A DNA stretch of 64,000 bases from Nitrospira defluvii (GTDB lineage: Bacteria; Nitrospirota; Nitrospiria; Nitrospirales; Nitrospiraceae): NCBI GenBank assembly GCA_011525625.1, contig WYAX01000012.1, positions 310,001-374,000 on the forward strand. The letters run 5' to 3'. Shown one piece after another: positions 1 to 7,073 of the stretch. The position numbers were made by a program, and so were the translations under genes. Position 1 is the stretch's first letter, and each line of letters opens with the position of its first letter. The notes beneath the pieces are model-generated. The model made no database searches and was not told where the DNA came from. It was given only the letters and a program-made list of their open reading frames with translations.

Positions 1-667
1 TCCCGGCCTTGATGTCGCCCGAGGGCAGGATCAGGTTGGAGGCCTTCACCGCCTTGACCACGTCGAGGATCGACAGGCCGCGTGCCTGCAGCAAAGCCGG
101 GTCGAGATTGATGTTGATTTGCCGGATCTTCCCGCCTTCGACCGTGGCGGCGGCGACGTTGGCGATCTGTTCGATCTGCGGCGCGATGGTGTTGTAGGCC
201 AGGTCGTAGAGCGCGCGTTCGTCGAGGTCGCCGCCGGAAGCCGTCACGAACGCGACGGGAATATTGGAGACGTCGAACTTGACGATGAAGGGCTGCAGAA
301 TGCCGGGTGGCAGGCTGTTCAAAATCTGGGTGATACGCTGCATTACCTCCATTTGGCCCACGTTGATGTCCGCGCCCCAATTGAACCAGATCTGCACGGC
401 GCCGATGCCCTGCTTGGCAAAGGACTCCACATGTTCGACGTTGGAGGCGGAACTGACGGCTTTCTCAATGGGGTAGACGACGCTCTGTTCGATGTCGAGC
501 GGCGGCGCGCCCTTGTAGATGACCCCGACGAATGCGACCGGAACTTGAATGTTGGGAAAGAGATCGACCGGTAGTCGTTCCAGCGAGGTGGCCCCCAAGA
601 TCACCATGGCGAGGGACAACATCAGGATGCCGATGCGATTGCGGAGCGCGAGGAGTGTCAGCCACAT
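1..667 (-). CDS. RND efflux transporter, N-terminal part (cut by window edge)
   Basis: Inner-membrane pump subunit of a resistance-nodulation-division (AcrB/HAE1-type) tripartite efflux system. The 222 visible residues hold the first membrane segment (about residues 8-28), the family-typical PVDLFPNIQVPV stretch after it, and the start of the porter domain (EQSVVYPIEKAV, then LPPGILQP). Translation starts at ATG 667 and runs off the window, so at least three quarters of a normal protein of about 1,000 residues is missing. It follows the adaptor gene by 77 bases on the same strand, downstream of a TetR gene, which gives the regulator-adaptor-pump order usual for RND operons. The substrate cannot be predicted. 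Confidence 0.9.
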   Translation of the reverse strand, partial: MWLTLLALRNRIGILMLSLAMVILGATSLERLPVDLFPNIQVPVAFVGVIYKGAPPLDIEQSVVYPIEKAVSSASNVEHVESFAKQGIGAVQIWFNWGADINVGQMEVMQRITQILNSLPPGILQPFIVKFDVSNIPVAFVTASGGDLDERALYDLAYNTIAPQIEQIANVAAATVEGGKIRQININLDPALLQARGLSILDVVKAVKASNLILPSGDIKAG

Positions 668-744
668 ATCGGAGACGTGAACGGTGAAACGTTAGAGGTG
701 AAACACAGGGCGTCTGCCGTCAGCGCGGGAGGCCTCTGTGTAAG

Positions 745-1944
745 TTAACTGTTGGACTCACGTTTCACGGCATCCATCGGTTGGACTTGGACGGGGACGC
801 CTTCGCTGACCAGATCTTTGCCGGAGACGATGAGTTGCTCGTCCCCGGCAAGGCCCTTCACGACTTCCACCCGGTTCTCGGCGCGAGCGCCCAGTTCAAC
901 GGGAACCTGATGGGCCTTCCCATCCTTGACCACATAGACGTACTGCGATTCTTCGAGTCGGCTCACGGCGTCCAGCGGAATCTGAATCGCGTGTGGATGT
1001 CTTCCGACTAGGACTTCGACGCGGGCGAACATGCCGCCTTTGAGGCGATGGTCCTTGTTCGGCAGATCGACCTCCACGGTCATTGTGCGGGTGGCACGGT
1101 TCAAGGCCTGAACGATGCGTGTGACCCGGCCTTCGAACACCTCATGGGGATAGGCCTCGGCGCGGACGTCGGCGCGTTGCCCGATGTGCACGAGGGGGAC
1201 GTCCTTCTCCACGACTTCGATCAACGTGCGCACGGTTTCGACGTCGTGCACGCTCAAGATGCCACGCGACACCGTCGACGTGCTGGCGGTCGTGCCGCTC
1301 ACATAGGCGCCCGGATCGAGGTTGCGTTCTGCGATATAGCCGGCAAACGGGGCGCGGATGTAGGAGTAGGCCAGGTTAGTTTCGGCCTGTGCCAGGGCGA
1401 CGGTCATCTGTTGTACTTGGGCGCGCAAAGAATCTTGTAACGCCACTGCCGCATCACGGTTCACCAGCGCGGTGTCGAGATCCTGTTGCGACACGAACTG
1501 GTCCTTGATCAGCGCTTGCATGCGGTCGAGCGTGAGCATGGCGTTCCGCACACCGGCGTCCTGCTGCACGACCTTCGCTTTGGCCGACAGGAGATTGGCT
1601 TTGGCCTGGTTGACGGCATGGATGTAGTCGGTGTGATCGATTTCGACCAGCAGCTGATTGGCTTTCACCAGATCGCCCTTATCGACGTAGATCTTGGCGA
1701 TGTAGCCGTCGACCCGGGAGAAGATGTTCACGAGCTGGTTCGGGATCAAATCGGCGGTATAGGTCAACCGCACGTCGAGGTCTTGCTTGAGGGGCGTCAT
1801 GGTGCCCACGGTCAGGATCCGGTTCTTGCGCGGATCGCTCTTGGCGCCGCTGGTGAGGCGAAACACCACCAAGGCTGCCACGGCGACAAAGACGATCAGC
1901 CCAAGGGTGACGATGGGATGTCGTGTGATCGGGTTACCGGACAC
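745..1944 (-). CDS. RND efflux periplasmic adaptor subunit (HlyD/AcrA family)
   Basis: Membrane fusion protein linking the inner-membrane pump to an outer-membrane channel. It has 399 residues, a normal family length. An N-terminal hydrophobic anchor (about residues 10-28) is followed by a first lipoyl-like half (VDGYIAKIYVDKGDLV), a coiled-coil hairpin of about 100 residues, the second lipoyl half (RAPFAGYIAERNLDPG) and C-terminal beta-barrel and membrane-proximal domains. There is no lipobox cysteine, so it is probably anchored by the N-terminal helix. The GTG start at 1944 lies inside the end of the TetR gene (11-base overlap), which suggests translational coupling and co-regulation. Confidence 0.92.
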   Translation of the reverse strand: MSGNPITRHPIVTLGLIVFVAVAALVVFRLTSGAKSDPRKNRILTVGTMTPLKQDLDVRLTYTADLIPNQLVNIFSRVDGYIAKIYVDKGDLVKANQLLVEIDHTDYIHAVNQAKANLLSAKAKVVQQDAGVRNAMLTLDRMQALIKDQFVSQQDLDTALVNRDAAVALQDSLRAQVQQMTVALAQAETNLAYSYIRAPFAGYIAERNLDPGAYVSGTTASTSTVSRGILSVHDVETVRTLIEVVEKDVPLVHIGQRADVRAEAYPHEVFEGRVTRIVQALNRATRTMTVEVDLPNKDHRLKGGMFARVEVLVGRHPHAIQIPLDAVSRLEESQYVYVVKDGKAHQVPVELGARAENRVEVVKGLAGDEQLIVSGKDLVSEGVPVQVQPMDAVKRESNS

Positions 1945-2581
1945 GGGTCAGGCCTCGCTTTTTGGCTGGGGACGGACGTTGCAAACCCGTCAAGAACAGT
2001 TCCACGTAGGTGCTCACGATGTCCTTGTGCGGACAATGCAAGGGGACCTCGAATATCTCATGCAGCAGCCGGTGGTGGACCACCATGCCGATGAAAGCGC
2101 GCGCCGCCAGCAAGGGATCGAGGGGACGAAAGGCGCCCTCGTCGATTCTGGTTCGAATGTATCCGGCCAGATAGTCGTAAAATACCCGGTGTTGGTTGCC
2201 GAAAAACATATCTGCCAGCTCGTGGCCTTCCAAGGCACTGAACAACAGCAATCGCAGCATCGTCGGATCCGCTCCCGGGCGAATGCGGTACCCGGCGATG
2301 AGCGTAAAGACGCGAGGGTCGTCACGTTTGCGTGCCGCTTTTTCAATGGCATTGAGCAACTCGCTGAGAGGGGCTTTCTCGGCGAGGATCGCCGCATAGA
2401 GCGCGCGTTTGGTCGGAAAATACTTGAACACCAACGCCTCGCTCACACCGGCGGCCTTGGCGATTTCTTTCGTCGTGGTGCCGTTGAAGCCCTTGGCGGC
2501 GAAGAGGCCGGCGGCCGAGGCAATCAGGCTGGCTTGGCGGTCCCGGCCGGGCGTGCGGGCGAGGGCGGAGGCTGTTTTCAT
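1934..2581 (-). CDS. TetR/AcrR family transcriptional regulator
   Basis: DNA-binding repressor of 215 residues. The N-terminal helix-turn-helix is clear (residues about 20-65, with TTTKEIAKAAGVSEALVFKYF and the FPTKRALY end typical of the family). The C-terminal ligand-binding half is divergent, as usual. It is the first gene of the minus-strand efflux operon and overlaps the adaptor gene, so it most likely represses its own operon. A 16-base palindrome 19 bases upstream of its ATG is the probable operator. The inducer is unknown. Confidence 0.93.
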   Translation of the reverse strand: MKTASALARTPGRDRQASLIASAAGLFAAKGFNGTTTKEIAKAAGVSEALVFKYFPTKRALYAAILAEKAPLSELLNAIEKAARKRDDPRVFTLIAGYRIRPGADPTMLRLLLFSALEGHELADMFFGNQHRVFYDYLAGYIRTRIDEGAFRPLDPLLAARAFIGMVVHHRLLHEIFEVPLHCPHKDIVSTYVELFLTGLQRPSPAKKRGLTRVR

Positions 2582-2600
2582 CGAATGGTCTATCCGGTGA

Positions 2601-2616
2601 GTGAGTGATTACTCAC
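2601..2616. promoter_or_regulatory. Palindromic operator candidate for the TetR regulator
   Basis: The sequence GTGAGTGATTACTCAC forms a perfect inverted repeat (GTGAGT, 4-base spacer, ACTCAC) just upstream of the TetR start codon at 2581. TGAGT-N4-ACTCA is a known operator layout for TetR-family repressors of efflux operons. It would overlap the promoter or early leader of the operon. Confidence 0.65.
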
Positions 2617-2706
2617 CGCCAGGCTATCATGCGAGTGTGAAACAAGACAAGAATCGCACGCCTTTCAACCTCCCGGGAAGAAGTCGCGGAGCGGCCGGAA
2701 GACCGG

Positions 2707-3243
2707 TCAGAATGTGGAGGGAGAATTGCCTTCGTTCAGCTTGACGCGAAAGGCTTCGCTTTCGAAAAAAATCACGCCGAGGCCGGTTCGAAGGTCGTAG
2801 CGGAGGATGATTGCGCTGTCGGGCCCCTGCCAATTGAAAAATTTCACGGCGCCGCCGGCCATCTGACCGGGAGTCTGATCGATCGGTCCGAATTGTTGCT
2901 GCAAGAACGTCAGCAGTCGGTCATGGGTGTCTTTACCGGTGTAGCGCACCATCACACGGGCGAATTTCCCATCGATGGTGCTGAACTTCATCGAGTCGAC
3001 CGCCGCCGGTCCTAAGGTGCGTGGCGTCGTGTTGAGCTCGAAGGTTTGTACCCGGCCTGCATCCTCGACCTTGACGAACCGATCCGATTCGGTAAACGCC
3101 GCCCCCCAGGGGATACCGTCGAATCCGTTGGGGTCGTTCTGCATGGGGACGGCCAGGGCGAGACCGGTGGGTATCAGCAGGACGGCCACCGCGAGGATCG
3201 TCAGTAAGCAACAGAGGCGGAGGCTGGTGCGTGGTGTGCGCAT
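2707..3243 (-). CDS. Secreted protein of unknown function, paralogue A
   Basis: 178 residues with a signal peptide (hydrophobic core about residues 8-30, likely cleavage after LALA). The mature part begins with NDPNGFDGIPWG and contains RVMVRYTGKDTHDRLLTFL, then WQGPDSAIILRYD and GVIFFES. The neighbour at 3250-3825 keeps the same landmarks in the same order (NDPxGxxxxxWG, RVxxRYxGxxTH, PGQM, WxGPD, FxES), so the two are tandem duplicates separated by 6 bases. The fold looks like a small alternating alpha/beta periplasmic domain. I do not recognise a named family. Confidence 0.75.
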   Translation of the reverse strand: MRTPRTSLRLCCLLTILAVAVLLIPTGLALAVPMQNDPNGFDGIPWGAAFTESDRFVKVEDAGRVQTFELNTTPRTLGPAAVDSMKFSTIDGKFARVMVRYTGKDTHDRLLTFLQQQFGPIDQTPGQMAGGAVKFFNWQGPDSAIILRYDLRTGLGVIFFESEAFRVKLNEGNSPSTF

Positions 3244-3249
3244 GTGTGG

Positions 3250-3825
3250 TTACTCCCCGGTGCCCGAAATCCGATCTTGAAATCGAGGAGCCAGGTTGCG
3301 GCTCTCGATGAAGATAAATCCTCGATCCCGGTTGGCTTCATACGTCAGGCTGATCTCCGTGTCCGGCCCTCGCCAGGTATACTGCTGGTTCAGGCCTCGC
3401 ATCATCTGTCCCGGGAGCCGCTCGATGGCGCCGTAGGTTCGTTCGAGATACTGCAACACCTGCTTGTGGGTTTGGGTACCGCTATACCGAATGGTGACTC
3501 GTGCGAACTGGGCATCCACGGTGGAAAGCAGCACACTATCCACCGGGATATCGGCATAGACCGGGGAGCGATCGCGAAATTCATAGTCGGTGGTATGCCT
3601 GTTCTCATTGGTGACCATGAGGTCAGAGATGCCGGTGAGAGGTATGCCCCAGGAGAGATCGCGGTAGCCGTGCGGATCGTTTGCCATGGTGATGGCAAAG
3701 ACCGGTCCGACGAGACCGAGGAGCAGCAGACCGGGCAGCAGGACCCAGCGCCGGAAGGCGGGCGTCGACCATATCGAGCAGGCAGTGCGCATGGCGATTG
3801 AATGGGTCTCGCCCGCATTACTCAT
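3250..3825 (-). CDS. Secreted protein of unknown function, paralogue B
   Basis: About 191 residues from ATG 3825. A GTG at 3831 and an ATG at 3792 are alternatives, and none has a convincing ribosome binding site. The 3792 start would place the signal peptide (RRWVLLPGLLLLGLVGPVFA) at the very N-terminus and may be the true one. The mature region repeats the landmarks of paralogue A: NDPHGYRDLSWG, RVTIRYSGTQTH, PGQMMRG, WRGPD and GFIFIES. It is the upstream gene of the pair and its upstream region is divergent from the phosphonate-type operon that starts at 3965. Function unknown. Confidence 0.72.
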   Translation of the reverse strand: MSNAGETHSIAMRTACSIWSTPAFRRWVLLPGLLLLGLVGPVFAITMANDPHGYRDLSWGIPLTGISDLMVTNENRHTTDYEFRDRSPVYADIPVDSVLLSTVDAQFARVTIRYSGTQTHKQVLQYLERTYGAIERLPGQMMRGLNQQYTWRGPDTEISLTYEANRDRGFIFIESRNLAPRFQDRISGTGE

Positions 3826-3964
3826 GAACACTGCTGCTGCACTCGCCGATCCGCTGGTCCGACCAGCCGGCGGCCGACGGGCTCACCCCTCCGTCATGAA
3901 TAACCCGAGCTTATCGGCACGCTATCACGGTCGTTCCGGTGGCGGCAACCCATGCGCGTCGTTC

Positions 3965-3993
3965 TTGTGAATGGGGGACCCCTTGGCTATAAT
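3965..3993 (+). promoter_or_regulatory. sigma70-type promoter of the phosphonate/glycan operon
   Basis: TTGTGA (3965-3970), a 17-base spacer and a perfect TATAAT (3988-3993). Transcription would begin near 4000, leaving a leader of about 37 bases to the ATG at 4037. This also argues against an upstream start at 3971, which would fall before the transcription start. Confidence 0.7.
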
Positions 3994-4036
3994 GCGCCTC
4001 TTGTGCCGGGCTCGTCCCGGCAAGAGGAGCAGGTTC

Positions 4037-4534
4037 ATGGTCGACAGTGACGTCTTCGTACAGGCGCTGGAACAGTTAGGGGTCAATTTCTTTACGGGTG
4101 TGCCCGACTCCCTCTTGGGCGGCATCATCGAAGAACTCCTCACCCGCAAACTCTATACGCCTGCGGTACGTGAGGATGAAGCCGTCGCTATGGCAGCCGG
4201 TGCGTTTATGGCCGGGAAAATTCCAGCCGTGCTCATGCAGAACTCCGGGTTGGGCACCTCGCTCAATACGTTGGTTTCGCTCAATGTGATCTATCGGCAG
4301 CCCTGCATCTTGCTGATCTCCTGGCGGGGCTTTGAAGGCAAAGACGCCCCGGAACATCTCGTGATGGGCGAGACCATGCCGCAGTTGCTCGATACGATGA
4401 AAATTCCTCACCGGACCTTGTCGGAGCCGACGATGGCGGACGACCTCCGGTGGGTCGCACAGACGTTTATGAAACAGCGGATTCCCGTGGCGCTGTTGAT
4501 CAAGAAGGGCATCATCAAGGGGTTGCACCCATGA
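4037..4534 (+). CDS. Thiamine-diphosphate decarboxylase, alpha (PYR-domain) subunit; phosphonopyruvate/sulfopyruvate decarboxylase type
   Basis: 165 residues from ATG 4037, preceded by AGAGGAGC. It is the N-terminal PYR half of a ThDP decarboxylase: GVPDSLLGGIIEEL, the cofactor-activating glutamate region REDEAVAMAAGAFMAGK, then MQNSGLGTSLN and ISWRGFEGKDAPEH. These last motifs resemble phosphonopyruvate decarboxylase, which converts phosphonopyruvate to phosphonoacetaldehyde. In most phosphonate pathways the enzyme is a single chain; here it is split into two genes, as in sulfopyruvate decarboxylase ComD/ComE. The 4-base overlap with the next gene fits equimolar production. The PhnW-like gene downstream favours the phosphonate reading, but sulfopyruvate or another 2-oxoacid cannot be excluded. 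Confidence 0.85.
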   Translation: MVDSDVFVQALEQLGVNFFTGVPDSLLGGIIEELLTRKLYTPAVREDEAVAMAAGAFMAGKIPAVLMQNSGLGTSLNTLVSLNVIYRQPCILLISWRGFEGKDAPEHLVMGETMPQLLDTMKIPHRTLSEPTMADDLRWVAQTFMKQRIPVALLIKKGIIKGLHP

Positions 4535-5109
4535 GACCGGAACAGGGAACGATGCAGAGCCGGGCCCAGGCGATGGCGGCGCTGCTTGAATTGCTCACGG
4601 ATCAACCGGTCGTCATTTGCAATGGATTTCCCTCGCGGGAAGCTCAGAAGCTTGCCGATCGGCCGACGCATTTCTATATGATCGGGTCGATGGGAAACGC
4701 CGCCGCCATCGGTTTGGGCGTGGCACTCGCCAAACCCGCCAAGAAAGTCGTCGTCTTCGACGGCGACGGCAACGTGCTGATGGGGATGGGCACGTTGGCT
4801 ACGGTAGGTGCCTTGCGGCCGAAGAACTTCGTGCATGTCGTGTTCGACAATGAGGTCTACGGCTCGACGGGGAATCAGCCGACCATCTCCAACGTCGTCC
4901 AGTTGGAAAAGGTGGCTCGAGCGGCCGGGTACGTAGCGGTCGAGCGGGTGTTGGACCGTGAGGATCTCGTCTACGAATTCAACGATATGTTGAAGAACGA
5001 TGGACCGAGCATGTTGCTCGTCAAGGTGAACGAGTTTGTCGAGGATGCCGGACGGATTGCCCTGGAGCCTCCGGCGATCACCGCGCGTTTTATGAAAGCC
5101 ATTGAATAA
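4531..5109 (+). CDS. Thiamine-diphosphate decarboxylase, beta (PP-domain) subunit
   Basis: 192 residues from the ATG that overlaps the previous stop (ATGA). This is the pyrophosphate-binding half: MIGSMGNAAAIGLGVALA is followed by the ThDP/Mg motif that begins at GDGN and ends about 28 residues later at VVFDN, then YGSTGNQPT. Together with 4037-4534 it reconstitutes a phosphonopyruvate-decarboxylase-like enzyme of about 357 residues. It is followed after 69 bases by the aminotransferase that would use the aldehyde product. The split arrangement and ATGA coupling suggest an obligate heteromer. Confidence 0.85.
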   Translation: MRPEQGTMQSRAQAMAALLELLTDQPVVICNGFPSREAQKLADRPTHFYMIGSMGNAAAIGLGVALAKPAKKVVVFDGDGNVLMGMGTLATVGALRPKNFVHVVFDNEVYGSTGNQPTISNVVQLEKVARAAGYVAVERVLDREDLVYEFNDMLKNDGPSMLLVKVNEFVEDAGRIALEPPAITARFMKAIE

Positions 5110-5178
5110 TTGCGGCGCACTGAACGTGCTGGGTGAGCCCGTCCTGCTCCGTCCCGATCAACAGCCTGAGGCATAACC

Positions 5179-6273
5179 ATGATACTTCTGAATCCAGGTC
5201 CGGTAAATGTAAGCGAACGGGTGCGGCAAGCCTTGTTGCGGCCGGACATCTGCCATCGGGAGTCCGAGTTTTCCGACATGCTGCTGCGCATCCAGCAGAA
5301 GCTGCTCACCGCCTTCGTGCCCGGCGCGGAGTCTGAGTATGTGGCCGTCGTCTTGACGGGATCCGGCACGGCGGCGGTGGAGTCGGCCGTGATGTCTTGC
5401 CTGCCGTTGGGAAAGCGCATGTTGGTGCTGAACAACGGGGTCTACGGCGAACGCCTCTCCAATATGATCGGCTTGCAGCGACTCGGCGTGTCTGAACTCA
5501 AGTCGGACTGGCATGTGAGGCCTGATCTTGAGCGGCTGCGGTTGGCTCTGCGGCAGCATCCTGAAGTGCACGCCGTGTCGATGGTTCATCACGAGACGAC
5601 GACCGGCTTGATCAATCCCGTGAAAGAAATTGCCGAGGTCGTCGACAGTCTCAATCGGGTGTTTGTCCTCGACTCCGTGAGCGGGCTGGCCGGCGAACCG
5701 ATCGACATTGCCGGCTCGCACATCTATATGGTGGCGGGAACAGCCGGAAAGTGCATTCAGGGCTTTCCCGGCGTCTCGTTTGTCCTGGTGCGCAAGGGGT
5801 TTTTGGAGCAGATGCGCAAATATCCGAAGCGATCTTGGTATTTGACCCTGACGCATTATGTCGATGAGCAGGGACGGGGGATCGTCCCGTTCACGCCGGC
5901 CGTGCAGGTGTACTACGCGTTTGAGGAGGCGCTGGATGAGTTGCTGGCAGAAGGCGTGACCAACCGCTTCCGGCGATATCGGCGCATGGCATCGAGGATT
6001 CGCGAGCGGATGGCGGGCATGGGGGTGCAGCCGTTCCTGCCGGTGGATCTGCAGTCGAATACGATTACCGCCTTCCATCTGCCTGCCGGCCTTAGCTATG
6101 CGACCCTCCATGATCAGCTCAAGGCCCGCGGCTATGTGATCTATGCCGGTCAAGGGCAGCTGGAGTCGAAGATCTTCCGCGTCGCCAATATGGGGGCCCT
6201 CACCGAGGCTCAGATCGACGGATTCCTGGGCGCGTTTGCGGAAGTTCTCTCCGGAGCAACGGCTCGCGCATGA
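5179..6273 (+). CDS. phnW: Class V aminotransferase, 2-aminoethylphosphonate-pyruvate transaminase-like
   Basis: 364 residues, the usual length of PhnW. The start MILLNPGPVNVSERVRQALL and DICHRESEF are hallmarks of the PhnW/alanine-glyoxylate aminotransferase group. HHETTTGLINPV, DSVSGLAGEPID and the PLP lysine in AGKCIQGFPG follow; KCIQG/KCIEG is typical of AEP transaminases. It would interconvert phosphonoacetaldehyde and 2-aminoethylphosphonate with alanine/pyruvate. Since it follows a decarboxylase that makes the aldehyde and precedes a cytidylyltransferase, the biosynthetic direction is more likely than degradation. No phosphonatase gene is adjacent. It overlaps the next gene by 4 bases. 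Confidence 0.85.
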   Translation: MILLNPGPVNVSERVRQALLRPDICHRESEFSDMLLRIQQKLLTAFVPGAESEYVAVVLTGSGTAAVESAVMSCLPLGKRMLVLNNGVYGERLSNMIGLQRLGVSELKSDWHVRPDLERLRLALRQHPEVHAVSMVHHETTTGLINPVKEIAEVVDSLNRVFVLDSVSGLAGEPIDIAGSHIYMVAGTAGKCIQGFPGVSFVLVRKGFLEQMRKYPKRSWYLTLTHYVDEQGRGIVPFTPAVQVYYAFEEALDELLAEGVTNRFRRYRRMASRIRERMAGMGVQPFLPVDLQSNTITAFHLPAGLSYATLHDQLKARGYVIYAGQGQLESKIFRVANMGALTEAQIDGFLGAFAEVLSGATARA

Positions 6274-6989
6274 GGGCGATTATCCTCGCGGCCGGAGTGG
6301 GCAAACGCCTCTGGCCGGTGACCCAGCACAGGCCGAAGTGTTTGATCGAAATTGGCGGGCAGACCTTGTTGTCCCGCTATCTCGAATCCCTGGCCTCTGT
6401 CAGGATCAAGCACGCGACCATTGTGGTTGGATACAAGCAGGAGATGATCCGGGCTGCGGTCGGCTCGCAGTGTCATGGGGTGGATCTGTCCTATCTGGTG
6501 AACGAGGAGTTTCACCGCGGCAGTATTTCCTCCCTGTGGATCGCCAGACAGGCGTTGACCGACGATGTCGTCATCATGGATGCAGACGTGCTGTTTCATC
6601 GGGAAATCCTTCGGCGGCTGGTATCCTCGCCCTACGAGAATTGCCTGCTGATGGACGATACCGTGAAGCAAACCGGCGAAGAATGTATGGTCGTCGTGCA
6701 GGGCGACCGCGTGATTGCGCTGAGCAAGAAAATGCCTGATCGGTACGATCTCGCCGGTGAAGGGGTGGGGTTCCTCCGGGTGCGTCGGGCGGATGCCCTC
6801 CACGTGATCGCGTCCCTCAACGGGTACATCGATCAAGGGCGATGGGATATGGAGTACGAAGACGGCTTGCTGCAGTATTTTCGTGATGTCAGAGTCGGGC
6901 ATGAGAAAATCGGCGGGTTGCCCTGGACAGAAATCGATTTCCCCGAAGATGTCACGAAGGCGGAGCGTGAGGTTCTGCCACGGCTGTAA
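6270..6989 (+). CDS. Sugar/choline-phosphate-type nucleotidyltransferase, candidate CTP:2-aminoethylphosphonate cytidylyltransferase
   Basis: 239 residues. The nucleotide-binding signature is intact (LAAGVGKRLWPVT, then RPKCLIEIGG, residues about 6-30), with the metal-binding VIMDADVLF near residue 110 and GLPWTEIDFPED near the C-terminus. The layout resembles LicC, PntC and other small cytidylyltransferases that activate phosphocholine or aminoethylphosphonate. The ATG overlaps the phnW-like stop by 4 bases, so it is probably translated together with AEP transaminase. In PntC proteins the two activities are sometimes fused, which supports the assignment. A hexose- or inositol-phosphate substrate is the main alternative. 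Confidence 0.78.
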   Translation: MRAIILAAGVGKRLWPVTQHRPKCLIEIGGQTLLSRYLESLASVRIKHATIVVGYKQEMIRAAVGSQCHGVDLSYLVNEEFHRGSISSLWIARQALTDDVVIMDADVLFHREILRRLVSSPYENCLLMDDTVKQTGEECMVVVQGDRVIALSKKMPDRYDLAGEGVGFLRVRRADALHVIASLNGYIDQGRWDMEYEDGLLQYFRDVRVGHEKIGGLPWTEIDFPEDVTKAEREVLPRL

Positions 6990-7073
6990 CCCAGGCGGGA
7001 GTTCGCTCAACACGCTATCGCACCTTTCTGCCGACGAGAGACGAACTACGCAATACGAACGACGAGTCCGACG

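Noticed and set aside
3971-4036. Earlier ATG (3971) for the decarboxylase alpha subunit
   Set aside because: It lies within the promoter spacer, upstream of the predicted transcription start. ATG 4037 has a proper ribosome binding site and matches the family N-terminus.
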